Shown here: positions 9,015 to 17,929 of the stretch, piece by piece | Layout of the letters: every line of letters starts with the position of its first letter | Numbering within the stretch: the first letter of the stretch is position 1 | Assembly: GCF_008905045.1 (NCBI RefSeq) | Contig: NZ_VWMY01000081.1 | Location: 1-42,572 of the forward strand | From: Streptomyces albicerus | Lineage (GTDB): Bacteria > Actinomycetota > Actinomycetes > Streptomycetales > Streptomycetaceae | DNA length: 42,572 bases | Direction: 5' to 3' | Program-made: the position numbers and the translations under genes | Notes under the pieces: generated by a model | Told to the model about the DNA's origin: nothing | Seen by the model: the letters and a program-made list of their open reading frames with translations, nothing else | Databases searched by the model: none

Positions 9015-9929
9015 CTAGTGCGGGAAGCGGCGGGGTGGGCGAGTGACTATGGATTCACGGAACTCGGCAATCCGCGAATGGACTTGGCGCATCAGGTGGG
9101 TGTCCTCGATCCGATCCAGGCAGAGGCAGCGGGCTGCCAGGCCCGGGAGGTCGAAGGCGAAGTACAGGGACATCAGCGGGTTCACGAACAACTCGCTGCC
9201 CCGGGTGCGGTCGGTGAACCGGACATCGCCGAACGAGCCGCGCACGGCTGCCGCGATTGAACCGTTCACGATGCTGGGGTACTCCGGGGTGTGGTCCTGA
9301 GCGTGCGTCACCGCGTCAAGGTAGAGAGCGCCCTCACGGGTGGCGCGCGGTATCGAGAACGCACCGAGGTACGCGCCGTCGCGCTCCAGCGCGGCGATAT
9401 TCTCCAATACCTGCATGTGGTTCACGCCGTGATACGCGTCTACATCGAAGCCGACTGACACGACGAGCCGCGTAGGTATGCCGTCCAGTGCGGCCAGCGC
9501 CGCCACGCTCGTCAGGTCCTCCTCTGGAGTGCCGAGCCCGGCTTCATCGCCGCGCATCAGAATGTCCGTACCGCCGTCGACCAGCCCCACAGCGTCGACG
9601 CAGTGCAGCTCGATCAGTGCTTGGTAGGCGGCTCGCAGCGGGCGCACCCCGGTCTGGGGGAAGGCGTACACGGTGAACGGGTAGCCGTGCCGGCGCAGCC
9701 ACTGAGCGAGGGTCCGCTCCGGGAAGTACCTCTGGTGCAAAGCGGAGTCGGGAGTGACGGCGGCCAGGTCGGGGGCGACCCAGTCATCGATCGGGAGACC
9801 GGCGAGTGCGCTGAAGGAGAGGTTCGCGAGATATACCTGCTTGCCCTGATGCAGGAGGGAGAGAGCCAACGGCAGGCCGGAGCCCCGGCCCCGGGCGCTC
9901 CCGAGTTCTCGACGCGACGACGAAGCCAC
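9015..9929 (-). CDS. DUF1152 family protein with altered 5' end
   Basis: 304 residues from the GTG at 9929. From about residue 17 it follows the DUF1152 family closely: GLPLALSLLHQGKQVYLANL, then VGLVDGGTDILMRGDEAGLG, DEDLTS-like loop, and SVGFDVDAYHGVNH. The family normally opens with a glycine-rich nucleotide-binding-like loop (AGAGGGFDVFxGLPL). Here that stretch reads LGSARGRGSGLPLA, and the frame is closed by a TGA at about 9972 without an ATG. The missing GAGGG-like residues are partly visible in another frame at ~9890-9910, so a small deletion or frameshift near 9890 probably destroyed the original start. It may be non-functional. Confidence 0.7.
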   Translation of the reverse strand: MASSSRRELGSARGRGSGLPLALSLLHQGKQVYLANLSFSALAGLPIDDWVAPDLAAVTPDSALHQRYFPERTLAQWLRRHGYPFTVYAFPQTGVRPLRAAYQALIELHCVDAVGLVDGGTDILMRGDEAGLGTPEEDLTSVAALAALDGIPTRLVVSVGFDVDAYHGVNHMQVLENIAALERDGAYLGAFSIPRATREGALYLDAVTHAQDHTPEYPSIVNGSIAAAVRGSFGDVRFTDRTRGSELFVNPLMSLYFAFDLPGLAARCLCLDRIEDTHLMRQVHSRIAEFRESIVTRPPRRFPH

Positions 9930-10008
9930 GGAGTGACCGGAATCAAGACCTTCGGCCTTCGCCGCCCGGAGTCAACCTGCTGCAGTCATGCCCCTGACTG
10001 GCGCCCGC

Positions 10009-11535
10009 TCATGAGACGTCTGTAGCAGTTCGCATAAACGGCGAGTTGATCGTGTGGGAGGAGGATCGGCTCGCCTTCGAGCGGCTGCAGAACCGGCTGC
10101 AGCCGCGCGACGCTGGGCGGCCCGGGCTGCTGCCGAGCGGCCGGTCCGCTTCGTCGCCCCGGGACCTGCGGAGGCCGGCCACGCTCAGCACCGCGCTGAT
10201 CGCGAGGGCCACCACGGCCGACAACAGGGCGGCGCGCAGTCCGGACAGGAAGTGGTCCGATGTGGCCTCGCCGACGAGCAGGCCCATCACCGCGACCCCG
10301 ACAAGTCCGCCCAGCTGGCGCGAGGCGTTGAGGACCCCGGAGGCGATGCCGGCATTGGCCGGGTCCACCGAGCCGAGCATGGCGTTCGTCATGGCCGGGA
10401 CGACCAGGCCGATGCCGAAACCGGCGACGACGAACTGGGCGGTCATCTGCGCGTACGCCCCGGAGTCGACCACCGGCACGGTAGCGAGGTAGCCAACCGC
10501 GGCCAGGGTGTTGCCGGTGATCAGCACGGTCCGGGCGCCGTAGCGCTTGACGAGCGGGCCGCACGCCAGGTTCGCGATCATGATGGCGGCCGTCATCGGC
10601 AGGAACGCGAGTCCGGCGACGATGGGCGAGTACTCCCAGACCTGCTGGAAGAAGAGGCTGAAGACGAAGATCAGGCCGTAGAAGGAGAAGTTGAGAAGCA
10701 CGCCGATGAGGGACGTGGAGCTGAACGCCTTCCGGGCGAACAGGTGCAGCGGCAGCATCGGGTCACCGCTACGGCGCTCCACCGCGACGAAGGCGACGAG
10801 CGCGACCAGGAAGACGGCCAGGCAGGTGAGGACGACAGCTGAGGTCCAGCCCTGCGCGTTGGCCTCCACGACCGCTCCGGTGAGCGCGCCCAGACCGACC
10901 ACGGCGAGCACCTGACCCGGCAGGTCCAGCGAGCGGCGGACCGAGGCGTCGCGGGCGGGGGCGGGCCGGGCGTAGGCCCGGACGAGCAGGATGCCGACGG
11001 CGGCGATCGGGACGTTGATGTAAAAGATCGAGCGCCAGCCGAGCGAGTCCACCAGGATGCCGCCCACGACCGGGCCGAGTGCGAGCGCGAGTCCGCCGGC
11101 CGCGGCCCAGAGGCTTACGGCGCGGGTGCGCTCCGCCGGGTCGGGGAAGTTGGTGTTCACGATCGACAGGGACGACGGCACGATCATCGCCGCGCCGACG
11201 CCCTGGACGACGCGGGCCGCGATCAGAGTGACCAGCGAGGGGGCGGCGCCGCAGGCCAGCGACGTCACGGCGAAGAGCGCGAACCCCAGGACGAAGATCT
11301 GCTTGGGGTCGTACCGGTCGCCCATGGCACCGGCGGTCAGAAGGAAGGCGGCGAAGGTGAGCGTGTAGCCGTTGATCACCCACTCCAGGCCGGACAGATT
11401 GCCGCCGAAGTCCGCGGCGAGGGCCTTGGTGGCGACGTTCACGACGCTGACGTCCAGGATGACGACCACGAAGCCGAGGCAGGCCGCGAAGAGCGTCAGT
11501 CCAGGCCGGGCCTTGTGGGCTTGGGTTTGTGGCAC
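10009..11535 (-). CDS. DHA2-type MFS multidrug exporter (EmrB/QacA-like)
   Basis: 508 residues with about 14 hydrophobic segments, the layout of drug:H+ antiporters of the DHA2 family. Motif A-like loop GAMGDRYDPKQ lies between TM2 and TM3 (residues ~68-78). Motif C (ALGPVVGGILVDSLGWRSIF) lies in TM5 (~143-163) and marks exporters. The GTG start at 11535 is preceded by GGAAGGAAG. The last ~60 residues are arginine/serine rich and look like read-through beyond the usual end. It is divergent from an ArsR-type regulator at 11720; the 184-bp gap probably holds a shared control region, so efflux is likely regulated by that gene. Confidence 0.9.
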   Translation of the reverse strand: MPQTQAHKARPGLTLFAACLGFVVVILDVSVVNVATKALAADFGGNLSGLEWVINGYTLTFAAFLLTAGAMGDRYDPKQIFVLGFALFAVTSLACGAAPSLVTLIAARVVQGVGAAMIVPSSLSIVNTNFPDPAERTRAVSLWAAAGGLALALGPVVGGILVDSLGWRSIFYINVPIAAVGILLVRAYARPAPARDASVRRSLDLPGQVLAVVGLGALTGAVVEANAQGWTSAVVLTCLAVFLVALVAFVAVERRSGDPMLPLHLFARKAFSSTSLIGVLLNFSFYGLIFVFSLFFQQVWEYSPIVAGLAFLPMTAAIMIANLACGPLVKRYGARTVLITGNTLAAVGYLATVPVVDSGAYAQMTAQFVVAGFGIGLVVPAMTNAMLGSVDPANAGIASGVLNASRQLGGLVGVAVMGLLVGEATSDHFLSGLRAALLSAVVALAISAVLSVAGLRRSRGDEADRPLGSSPGRPASRGCSRFCSRSKASRSSSHTINSPFMRTATDVS

Positions 11536-11719
11536 GGGTCTTCCTTCCTTCGTGCCGGAGGATGGTGGGGGGATGGGAGCGGGGCCATGCGCCGCCGACT
11601 CCGGTAGAGTGTCCGTCTGTGAGCGAACAGTCTGAGTGTACGCAGATCATCGAACACCCTGCAATCCGTGTACGCCACACTCGTCACGGACCAAGCGAGT
11701 CGGGACGGAGCAACCAGCC

Positions 11720-12070
11720 ATGACGGCACCGAGTCGGCAGCCGACGGCAGTCACGAGCCACCGCACGCCTCCGGTCCACACGCATCCTGGTGAGGTACCG
11801 CTGGAGACGGCACTGCTCGCCCTCGCCGACCCGGTCCGGCAGACCCTCGTGCGCGAGCTCGCCGGGGCCGGCGACTGGGAGCGGTCGTGCGGAAGCTTCG
11901 ACGTGCCGGTCACCAAGGCGACTCTCAGCCGCCATTTCGCGGTGCTGCGCGAGGCCGGGCTCTTGGAGCAGCGCGATGCCGGGCCCAAGCGGCTCAACCG
12001 GCTGCGGCGCGCCGAGTTCGACGAGCGCTTTCCCGGTCTGCTCGACCTGGTCCTGCGACACGGCGGCTGA
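11720..12070 (+). CDS. ArsR/winged-helix transcriptional regulator
   Basis: 116 residues from the ATG at 11720 (GGAG nine bases upstream). The core is a winged helix: LLALADPVRQTLVRELAGA, then the recognition helix KATLSRHFAVLREAGLLEQ and the wing with KRLNRLRRAEFDERFPG. ArsR-like repressors of this short form lack a fixed metal site, and no CxC metal motif is visible, so the ligand is unlikely to be a metal. Divergent position to the DHA2 exporter points to control of that pump. Its stop is only 11 bp from the end of the opposing acyltransferase remnant. Confidence 0.85.
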   Translation: MTAPSRQPTAVTSHRTPPVHTHPGEVPLETALLALADPVRQTLVRELAGAGDWERSCGSFDVPVTKATLSRHFAVLREAGLLEQRDAGPKRLNRLRRAEFDERFPGLLDLVLRHGG

Positions 12071-12081
12071 GAGGTCCATGG

Positions 12082-13130
12082 CTATACCTCCTGGACCTCG
12101 CCCTGGCGCACCGCGTCCGGGCGTACCGCCCGGTCGTGCAGCGCCTTCGCCACGCCCCGCACCGTGTCCCGGTCGGTGCTCGGGGTGCCGAAGGCGAGCG
12201 CCGTCGCGAATACCCCGCCAAGGGTGCCGAGATGGAGGACGACGCCGTAGTTGGCGCCGGTCCGGTTGACCACGGTCCGGTAGCCGGTGACCCGGTCCGC
12301 GTGCGGGCCGAGGGCCGGATCGACAACCCCGACGTTGGTGATGCAGATCCCGGGGGCCGACCCGGCGGCCGCAGTCTCCTCGACCGCCCGGCGGATCGCC
12401 GCGTGTTCCCGGACCGGCGGGCGCCACGCTGCGTCCGCCCGCTCCAGCGCCGCCGCGTAGTCGCGCGCGTGGCCGGACAGGTCGCCCCGGTCGAGCCGCA
12501 AGGGCAGGTTCAGTACGTTGATGAAGCAGCCCACGTCCGGCAGCGCGGCGCCCTGCGCGTACCGCCGCCGCAGTGACACGGCCGTGTACAAGGTGACCTC
12601 CGAACGGCCCGTGGCCTCGGCGAACGACTCGGCCAGCGCCACCGCGAAGAACTGGTTGACCGTCAGTCCATGGCTCTTGCACCAGGACTTGAGGGCCAGG
12701 CTCTCCTGCTGGGTGAGCGCCAGCGGGACGAAGTCCGCACGTCGCTCGCGCCACGGCCGATGAGCGGCGAACAGCAGCGGCTCGGGCCGCGCCACAGGCC
12801 GGCGGAGCGGGATGCCCGGCCGCTCGGGCGGCCGATAGGTCAACTCGTCGCCGTTGGGCGCCACGCTCCGCACGTTGTACGGACTCACTCCGTCTGCCGG
12901 GGCGAACAGCGCGTCCAGCAGGGCGCGGACGACGGCTCCGGTGGAATGGCCGTCCGAGATCGCGTGGTTGCGGGTGAAGTAGAGGTGCGCCGCCTCGGCG
13001 CCCGGGTCGCGGACGAGGTGCAGTCGCCAAAGCGGTCCGCCGGTCGCCAGGACGTCGTTGAGTTCCCGGCACAGTACGGCGTCGGGCGAGTCCGGTGCGG
13101 TGAGCAGGCTTTGCCGTATCTGCCCGGCCC
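12082..13130 (-). pseudogene. 5'-truncated condensation-fold acyltransferase (PapA-like)
   Basis: Reading the minus strand upstream of the first usable start (GTG at 12888), the same frame continues with clear family sequence: LNDVLATGGPLWRLHLVRD, then LYFTRNHAISDGHSTGAVV. The NHAISDGH stretch is the HxxxDG catalytic motif of condensation/PapA-type acyltransferases. The C-terminal half (residues 1-268 of the GTG frame) contains SLRRRYAQGAALPDVGCFIN and ANYGVVLHLGTLGG, typical of the family. Between the motif and the TGA near 13205 there is no ATG, GTG or TTG, and the family's first ~50 residues are missing. Any protein made from 12888 would lack the active site. Homology fades near 13130 in a GC-rich ggcccggggcccgggccc stretch. 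Confidence 0.75.
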
Positions 13131-13520
13131 GGGGCCCGGGCCCTGGGGTTCGTGGGGACAGCAGGGGTGACGAAACCGGATCTGGACACCGGGCGCGCGG
13201 CGATCACCGCCGCAGCCCCCGCCATAGCCGATGCAATTGGCGGTGACGTTGCCGTCTTCGCCTCAGACCAACCCCGCTCGAACCGGGCCTCGACAACTTC
13301 GTCTCCCGATTCCCCGGCAGGAGTTGAAAGAGGACAACTGATCTGGCTCAGCGCCCGACTTGTCGCGTACGTCGCCTCGACGGCCTCGGGATACGCCTGG
13401 GTCTTCTCAAGACAGCTCGGTGTTGCGGGACATGAGATTGTTGACGCCTGCGCAAGTCTTCACTTCGTCCTAGCGATGAGTGCTGGAAGACCACGGTGCG
13501 CCAGGACGTTGCCTCCAGGT
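13131..13520. other. Intergenic/junction region
   Basis: About 390 bp between the broken acyltransferase and the MerR gene. The plus-strand frame is open and joins the MerR frame, but has no MerR-type sequence before 13521 and no family resemblance; codon use weakens. I read it as non-coding or as debris from the rearrangement that truncated the acyltransferase. Confidence 0.4.
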
Positions 13521-13886
13521 ATGAAGATCAGCGAAGCTTCCAGAACCAGCGGCGTAAGTGCGCGATCGTTACGGCACTACGAGGATGAGGGGTTGATCGT
13601 CCCCGGTCGTTGCAGCAATGGGTTCCGCGACTACTGCCCGTCCACTATCGACCGGGTGCTCGTCATCCGCTCGCTGCTGGAGTCCGGGCTGCCCGTGCGG
13701 TTGATCAGGGAAGTTCTGCCCAACCTCACTGACGGACCTGATGTCGGCACGGATGTGGTGGGCGCGGAGTTCCTGCATGAGGTGCAGAGCTATCGCGATC
13801 GGCTCGCGGCACGTATTGCCGTTCTCAGCGATCAGCAGGCGGCGCTCGATACCTACCTACGAGAGGCCCGTCGCACTGGCTGTTGA
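13521..13886 (+). CDS. MerR-family transcriptional regulator
   Basis: 121 residues from the ATG at 13521, chosen because it begins the MerR domain directly (MKISEASRTSGVSARSLRHY, then EDEGLIVPGRCSNGFRDY). Residues 1-70 form the winged helix with the two-wing pattern; ~75-115 are the dimerisation helix (EVQSYRDRLAARIAVLSDQQ). The C-terminus has a single late cysteine (RRTGC), so it is not a typical metal or SoxR-type iron-sulfur sensor. It sits 46 bp upstream of the quinone oxidoreductase gene, and the gap carries an operator-like dyad, so it very probably activates that gene. Confidence 0.88.
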   Translation: MKISEASRTSGVSARSLRHYEDEGLIVPGRCSNGFRDYCPSTIDRVLVIRSLLESGLPVRLIREVLPNLTDGPDVGTDVVGAEFLHEVQSYRDRLAARIAVLSDQQAALDTYLREARRTGC

Positions 13887-13893
13887 CCGCCAC

Positions 13894-13926
13894 TTGACCT
13901 TGACGTAAGTGTGAAACTTTTACGTT
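13894..13926 (+). promoter_or_regulatory. MerR-type promoter with dyad operator
   Basis: TTGACC at 13894 is a good -35 box. ACGTAA at 13903-13908 and TTACGT at 13920-13925 are inverted around a 23-bp centre with extra GT/AC matches inside. A -10-like TTTACG or TTACGT lies 19-20 bp after TTGACC, the long spacer characteristic of MerR-activated promoters. The ATG of the oxidoreductase follows at 13933, which would leave a very short or no leader. Confidence 0.6.
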
Positions 13927-13932
13927 TCGTGC

Positions 13933-14949
13933 ATGGAGATCAACGAGCAGCAGCACAGCGCTGAGCAGACGGTACGAGCACTGGTCCAGCGGTCACATCA
14001 GGGACCGGAGGACCTGACCCTCACGACCGATCGGCGCTGCCCCACTCCGGGGCCCGGCGAGTACCTGATCCGCGTGGGCGCCGCCGGAGTCAACTTCGCT
14101 GACGTCATGCAGACCCGTGGAACTTACGGAGCAGGCCCCCAGGCGCCCTATGTGGCGGGCTTCGAAGCCGCCGGCGAGATCGTGGGCATCGGCTCGGACA
14201 TCGAGAGCCCGCTTGAGCTCGGCACCCACGTCATCGGAGCTGGCCCGGGCGCCTTCGCGCAGTACATGACGATGCTGGCCCCGGATGTACTCCCTGTGCC
14301 TTCTGGTTGGAGCGACGCCGCAGCCCTCGGTCTGGTGCTGAACTGGGCCACCGCCTTGGCGGCACTGAGGCCGTTGGGCGAGATCAAGACGGGTGAGGTG
14401 GTGCTCGTTCATGCTGCGGCCGGAGGCGTGGGGCAAGCCGCCGTCCGCCTCGCTCGCCACTACGGTGCACGCGTGATCGCCACGGCGTCACCGGCCAAGC
14501 ATGACACCGTCAAAGGGCTCGGCGCCGACGACGTTCTGGACAGCGCACGCCCCGATCTGGCTGACGAGATCACCCGCCTGACCGGCGGGGTCGACCTGGT
14601 CCTGGAATCGGTGGGACAGGCCACGTTCGAGGTCAGCCTGTCGGTCACCAAACCCTTCACCGGACGCGTCGTCGTGTTCGGTGCCGCTTCCGGCGACGCC
14701 ACTGTGACCACGCACGACCTGGTCTTCACCCACCAGGTCCAAGTCAAGGGCCTGCACATCGGTGCGCTGGCGGCCGCAGCCCCGTCCCTTTTCCAGTCGT
14801 TGCTCATCGAGATCGAGGCGCTCATCGCCCACGGCGTGTACCCGCCCGGCACCCCTCAGGTGCACCCCCTGGCCGAAGGGCCGGCAGTGCTGCAGCAACT
14901 CGAAGCCGGCCAGACCTGCGGCAAGCACGCCCTCGATCCCTGGCGCTAG
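13933..14949 (+). CDS. NADPH:quinone oxidoreductase (zinc-independent MDR family)
   Basis: 338 residues. Medium-chain dehydrogenase/reductase fold: N-terminal GroES-like domain (GEYLIRVGAAGVNFADVMQT, then YVAGFEAAGEIVGIG) and a Rossmann domain with HAAAGGVGQAAVRLARHYGA (~residues 157-176). The structural and catalytic zinc ligands of alcohol dehydrogenases are absent, as in the QOR class, so it should reduce quinones or enones with NADPH. The first ~15 residues (EINEQQHSAEQTV) are an unusual polar extension. The adjacent MerR gene and dyad promoter suggest induction by an electrophile or oxidant. Confidence 0.88.
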   Translation: MEINEQQHSAEQTVRALVQRSHQGPEDLTLTTDRRCPTPGPGEYLIRVGAAGVNFADVMQTRGTYGAGPQAPYVAGFEAAGEIVGIGSDIESPLELGTHVIGAGPGAFAQYMTMLAPDVLPVPSGWSDAAALGLVLNWATALAALRPLGEIKTGEVVLVHAAAGGVGQAAVRLARHYGARVIATASPAKHDTVKGLGADDVLDSARPDLADEITRLTGGVDLVLESVGQATFEVSLSVTKPFTGRVVVFGAASGDATVTTHDLVFTHQVQVKGLHIGALAAAAPSLFQSLLIEIEALIAHGVYPPGTPQVHPLAEGPAVLQQLEAGQTCGKHALDPWR

Positions 14950-15162
14950 GAACGCCTGTGACTCACCGCCATGCCCCACTGTCCCCCGAGGGTCGGCTGC
15001 GCCTCGTCCCAAGAGCGCGCGGCTGATCACGAACGAAGCAGATGCGATACAGCCAAGGTCGGTGTCCCTATCTGGGGCACCCCTCATACTGCTGGCACGG
15101 GAGGTCGTACGACGATCAGAGTCGTCGTCGGCGCCAGGTTCCGTAGCGGGTGGGGACGCGCA

Positions 15163-17499
15163 ATGGGGGAAGTTCGTTCACGTTGGCTGCACGCCAGGGG
15201 CTGGGGGCTCGTGGTCGCCGTGGCGGCGATCACCGCTGTATTTTCGGCGGTGGCGAAAATCTGGTCAGGGGTCGTCGCCTCTGGGCTGGTTGCCGGCGTT
15301 GGCATGGTTGTCAGCGTGCTGGTCAGCCGAGCCACCAGCAGACTCGACTTCGATGCCGCGCAGTCACGCCAGCTTGCCGATGAACTGTTCTTCCAGGATC
15401 AGGGCGGGCGGCGCGTCCGGGAGATCGCCGATCCTGTCCGCGTCGGCGTTTATGCCGCGGCACCCATCGAATCCGACGACCCGGCCCAGGACCGCACGCC
15501 CCCGTTCGTCCGCAGGGACCGTAGCCCGGACCTGGAAAGGGCGGTGCAACGTGGTGGCTTCGTCGTGGTGGTCGGCGAGTCCACAGCGGGCAAGTCCCGT
15601 GCTGCGTTCGAAGCCATGCGCGCGTGCCTGCCCGACCACGCCTTCATCCGCCCCCAGAGCCGAACGGGACTCCGCGCGGCGGTAGAAGTGGTCCAGCAAG
15701 AACGGCGCTGCGTCGTCTGGCTGGACGATCTCCAAAGGTATCTGGGCAGCGACGGGCTGACGGCCCAGCTGCTGGAAAGGCTCCTGGGCGACGGCACCCG
15801 GCACGTCGTGGTCCTGGCCACCATGCGGGCGCAGGAGCGAGTCCGCTACACCACCGACGGCATATCCGGCGATGTCGGGAGCGCCGATATGGCCGGGGAA
15901 CAGCGGGAAGTTCTCGACCGTGCGACTGAGATCCGGATCGACCGGACCTGGACGCCTGCTGAAGTGGAGCGGGCACACCAGTGCGCCCGTGATCCGCGTA
16001 TTGCGTCCGCTCTGGAGCATTGCGACCAGTTCGGCCTGGCCGAGTACATAGCGGCCGGCCCCAAGCTCTTTGCGCTCTGGCAGGACAGCTGGGCGCCCGG
16101 CACGCACCCGCGCGGAGCCGCCATCGTTGCCGCAGCTGTCGACGCCCGGCGGGCGGGAGTCTACGGAGGCTTGTCACCCGAAATCCTTCGGACCCTGCAC
16201 GAGCACTACCTGCTCCAACGAGGCGGTGCGCGGCTGCGACCGGAGCCCTGGGAGGAGGCCATGACATGGGCCACGAGGGCCGCATACGCCACCAGTGGCC
16301 TGCTCGTGCCCGACGCCCCCGACCGCTACGTGGTCTTCGACTACCTTCCCGACGTCGTCGAAGCGGACCCCGACGCAGCACCCATACCCGATACGACTTG
16401 GCATGAGCTGATCGACCGAGCCGAGCCGGCAGAGGCCGCACACCTCGGATGGACCGCCTACGACTGGTACCAGCAATGGGATCCCGCACAGGCCGCATTC
16501 GCCGCAGCGGTCGACGGCGGATACGTCATGGCAGCGGCAGGCCTGGCCGCTTGCCTCGGTGGCGTGAGGGGCGACACGGCCGCTGCAATCCAAACACTTC
16601 GATCAGCCATCGCCGTCGCCCGAGCCAATCGAGAAGGCATCGAGCCGGCGCAACTGATCCGGTTGACAGAGCAGTTGGCATTCTGGACCGGCCTCGCCGG
16701 CCGACACGCCAAGGCCCTTCAGATCGCCCGACAAGCGGCCGACGACAGCATTCCGCTGAGCCCCGTCGAGACACTGTCCCCGCGCATCGTCGTAGCCCGG
16801 TCGACAGGGCAGTCCGGGGACACGACACAGGCATTTCAGCTGGCACACGAGGCATTGGCCGACAGCGTCCGACTCCTCGGAGAGGACCATCCGACGACAC
16901 TGTCCTGCCGATTCGAGGTGGCTCTCTGGACCGGGTACGACGGCGACGCCGTCGGTGCGGTACGGCTGTGGCAGGCCTTGGACGACCACCTCATCGGAAG
17001 GAACCTCGGCACACTGGAGCTGATCCTGGATGTGCGACGCAACCTCGCATACTGGACATTGATCGCGGGAGACCTTGAGCACGGCCTGCCCCTCATCGAG
17101 AACATCTCAGCCGACCATGCCCGTCTCCTCGGCGCCCACCATCTGCTCACACTGGCGGCGCGGACCGGTCTGGCACACGCGACCGGACAGGCCGGGCAAC
17201 TGCGCCAAGCCCTCCAGATCGCCGAAGGCGTGATCACTGACAGACTCGACGGAACTCCCGATCTGCACCCGGTCACGCTCAACGCCCGCTTCGAGGTGGC
17301 CCTGTGGACCAGCGCATGCGGAGACCTTGACGGAGCGATAACCCAGTTCAACTCAGTGCTTACCCATGCCGCCGAGGCATTGGGCCCCGACCACGCCCTC
17401 GTTCTCGACTGCCGCAGCTGCCTCGCCGGATTGACCGATCAAGCCAACCACCCGGAACGGCCTTATCACGACTCGTGGATGAGGCTCTCCGAGTGGTGA
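15163..17499 (+). CDS. Membrane-anchored P-loop NTPase with C-terminal TPR-like repeats
   Basis: 778 residues from the ATG at 15163 (GTGGGG eight bases upstream); the frame is open from 14971 but that part has no RBS. Residues ~12-55 form two TM helices (GLVVAVAAITAVFSAVAKIW and the following valine/glycine-rich one). Walker A VVVVGESTAGKSRAA is at ~136-150 and Walker B CVVWLDDLQRYL at ~183-194. An alpha-helical region follows; from ~470 on there are repeated helix pairs with 'GD...A......L......LG.DHP.TL..R..VALWTG' spacing, that is TPR-type. The layout suggests a STAND-like signal-transduction or defence ATPase facing the cytoplasm. No effector domain is visible, and the role is unproven. 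Confidence 0.75.
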   Translation: MGEVRSRWLHARGWGLVVAVAAITAVFSAVAKIWSGVVASGLVAGVGMVVSVLVSRATSRLDFDAAQSRQLADELFFQDQGGRRVREIADPVRVGVYAAAPIESDDPAQDRTPPFVRRDRSPDLERAVQRGGFVVVVGESTAGKSRAAFEAMRACLPDHAFIRPQSRTGLRAAVEVVQQERRCVVWLDDLQRYLGSDGLTAQLLERLLGDGTRHVVVLATMRAQERVRYTTDGISGDVGSADMAGEQREVLDRATEIRIDRTWTPAEVERAHQCARDPRIASALEHCDQFGLAEYIAAGPKLFALWQDSWAPGTHPRGAAIVAAAVDARRAGVYGGLSPEILRTLHEHYLLQRGGARLRPEPWEEAMTWATRAAYATSGLLVPDAPDRYVVFDYLPDVVEADPDAAPIPDTTWHELIDRAEPAEAAHLGWTAYDWYQQWDPAQAAFAAAVDGGYVMAAAGLAACLGGVRGDTAAAIQTLRSAIAVARANREGIEPAQLIRLTEQLAFWTGLAGRHAKALQIARQAADDSIPLSPVETLSPRIVVARSTGQSGDTTQAFQLAHEALADSVRLLGEDHPTTLSCRFEVALWTGYDGDAVGAVRLWQALDDHLIGRNLGTLELILDVRRNLAYWTLIAGDLEHGLPLIENISADHARLLGAHHLLTLAARTGLAHATGQAGQLRQALQIAEGVITDRLDGTPDLHPVTLNARFEVALWTSACGDLDGAITQFNSVLTHAAEALGPDHALVLDCRSCLAGLTDQANHPERPYHDSWMRLSEW

Positions 17500-17533
17500 T
17501 TTCGAATACCCGGCCAGCTCACCAATAAGAGGT

Positions 17534-17622
17534 GTCACGGTCGATTACGCCAGCAGGGTCATCTTCCGAAGAACTCGTAAGGAGATCACGGTCGTTCAGG
17601 GATAGATGGCGAGGTCACGGTC
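17534..17622. repeat. Three short direct repeats TCACGGTC
   Basis: GTCACGGTC at 17534-17542, TCACGGTC at 17586-17593 and GTCACGGTC at 17614-17622, in the gap after the TPR-NTPase gene. Spacings are 51 and 29 bp. They may be binding sites or remnants of a mobile element end. No gene is visible around them. Confidence 0.3.
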
Positions 17623-17673
17623 TGTTGAAGTCGCCCGGAAGAACGGAAGCCGCACTCACCAAGGGAATGCGCC

Positions 17674-17787
17674 CTACCTCTGGAAGGAGACCATGAAATA
17701 GATCACCAGAGGCATGAGGACGAGGAGAACGATCGCAGCGAGGGCCTTCGCCCAGACCGCTGTCTTGCCGTGACCTTCAGTCGACAT
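17674..17787 (-). CDS. Short single-TM membrane peptide (37 residues)
   Basis: Small frame reading MSTEGHGKTAVWAKALAA and then a hydrophobic segment IVLLVLMPLVIYFMVSF, ending QR. The start at 17787 has GGAG five bases upstream; an immediately preceding ATG at 17790 is too close to the RBS. One predicted TM helix with a short polar N-terminus; the GHGKTxxxW opening loosely recalls short Streptomyces membrane proteins that begin with HGxTPAAW. The hydrophobic stretch, RBS and G/C-rich third positions support a real gene. Function unknown. Confidence 0.5.
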   Translation of the reverse strand: MSTEGHGKTAVWAKALAAIVLLVLMPLVIYFMVSFQR

Positions 17788-17929
17788 CATCGCTCCGGAT
17801 GAAACGCCTAGGCGTAGACGGTTGCCGACGCCGCTGAGATGCTAGCTCTCGCTGCTGAGGCGCCGGGGGTTCCGAGCTCGCATTGGAACTTACTGCCTCC
17901 CGTGGAGCCTTGCGATCATGATTGAGACT

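Noticed and set aside
11684..13225. A 513-residue minus-strand frame across the ArsR and acyltransferase genes
   Set aside because: Arg/Pro-rich shadow; the real sequences in this stretch are the ArsR gene (plus) and acyltransferase (another minus frame).
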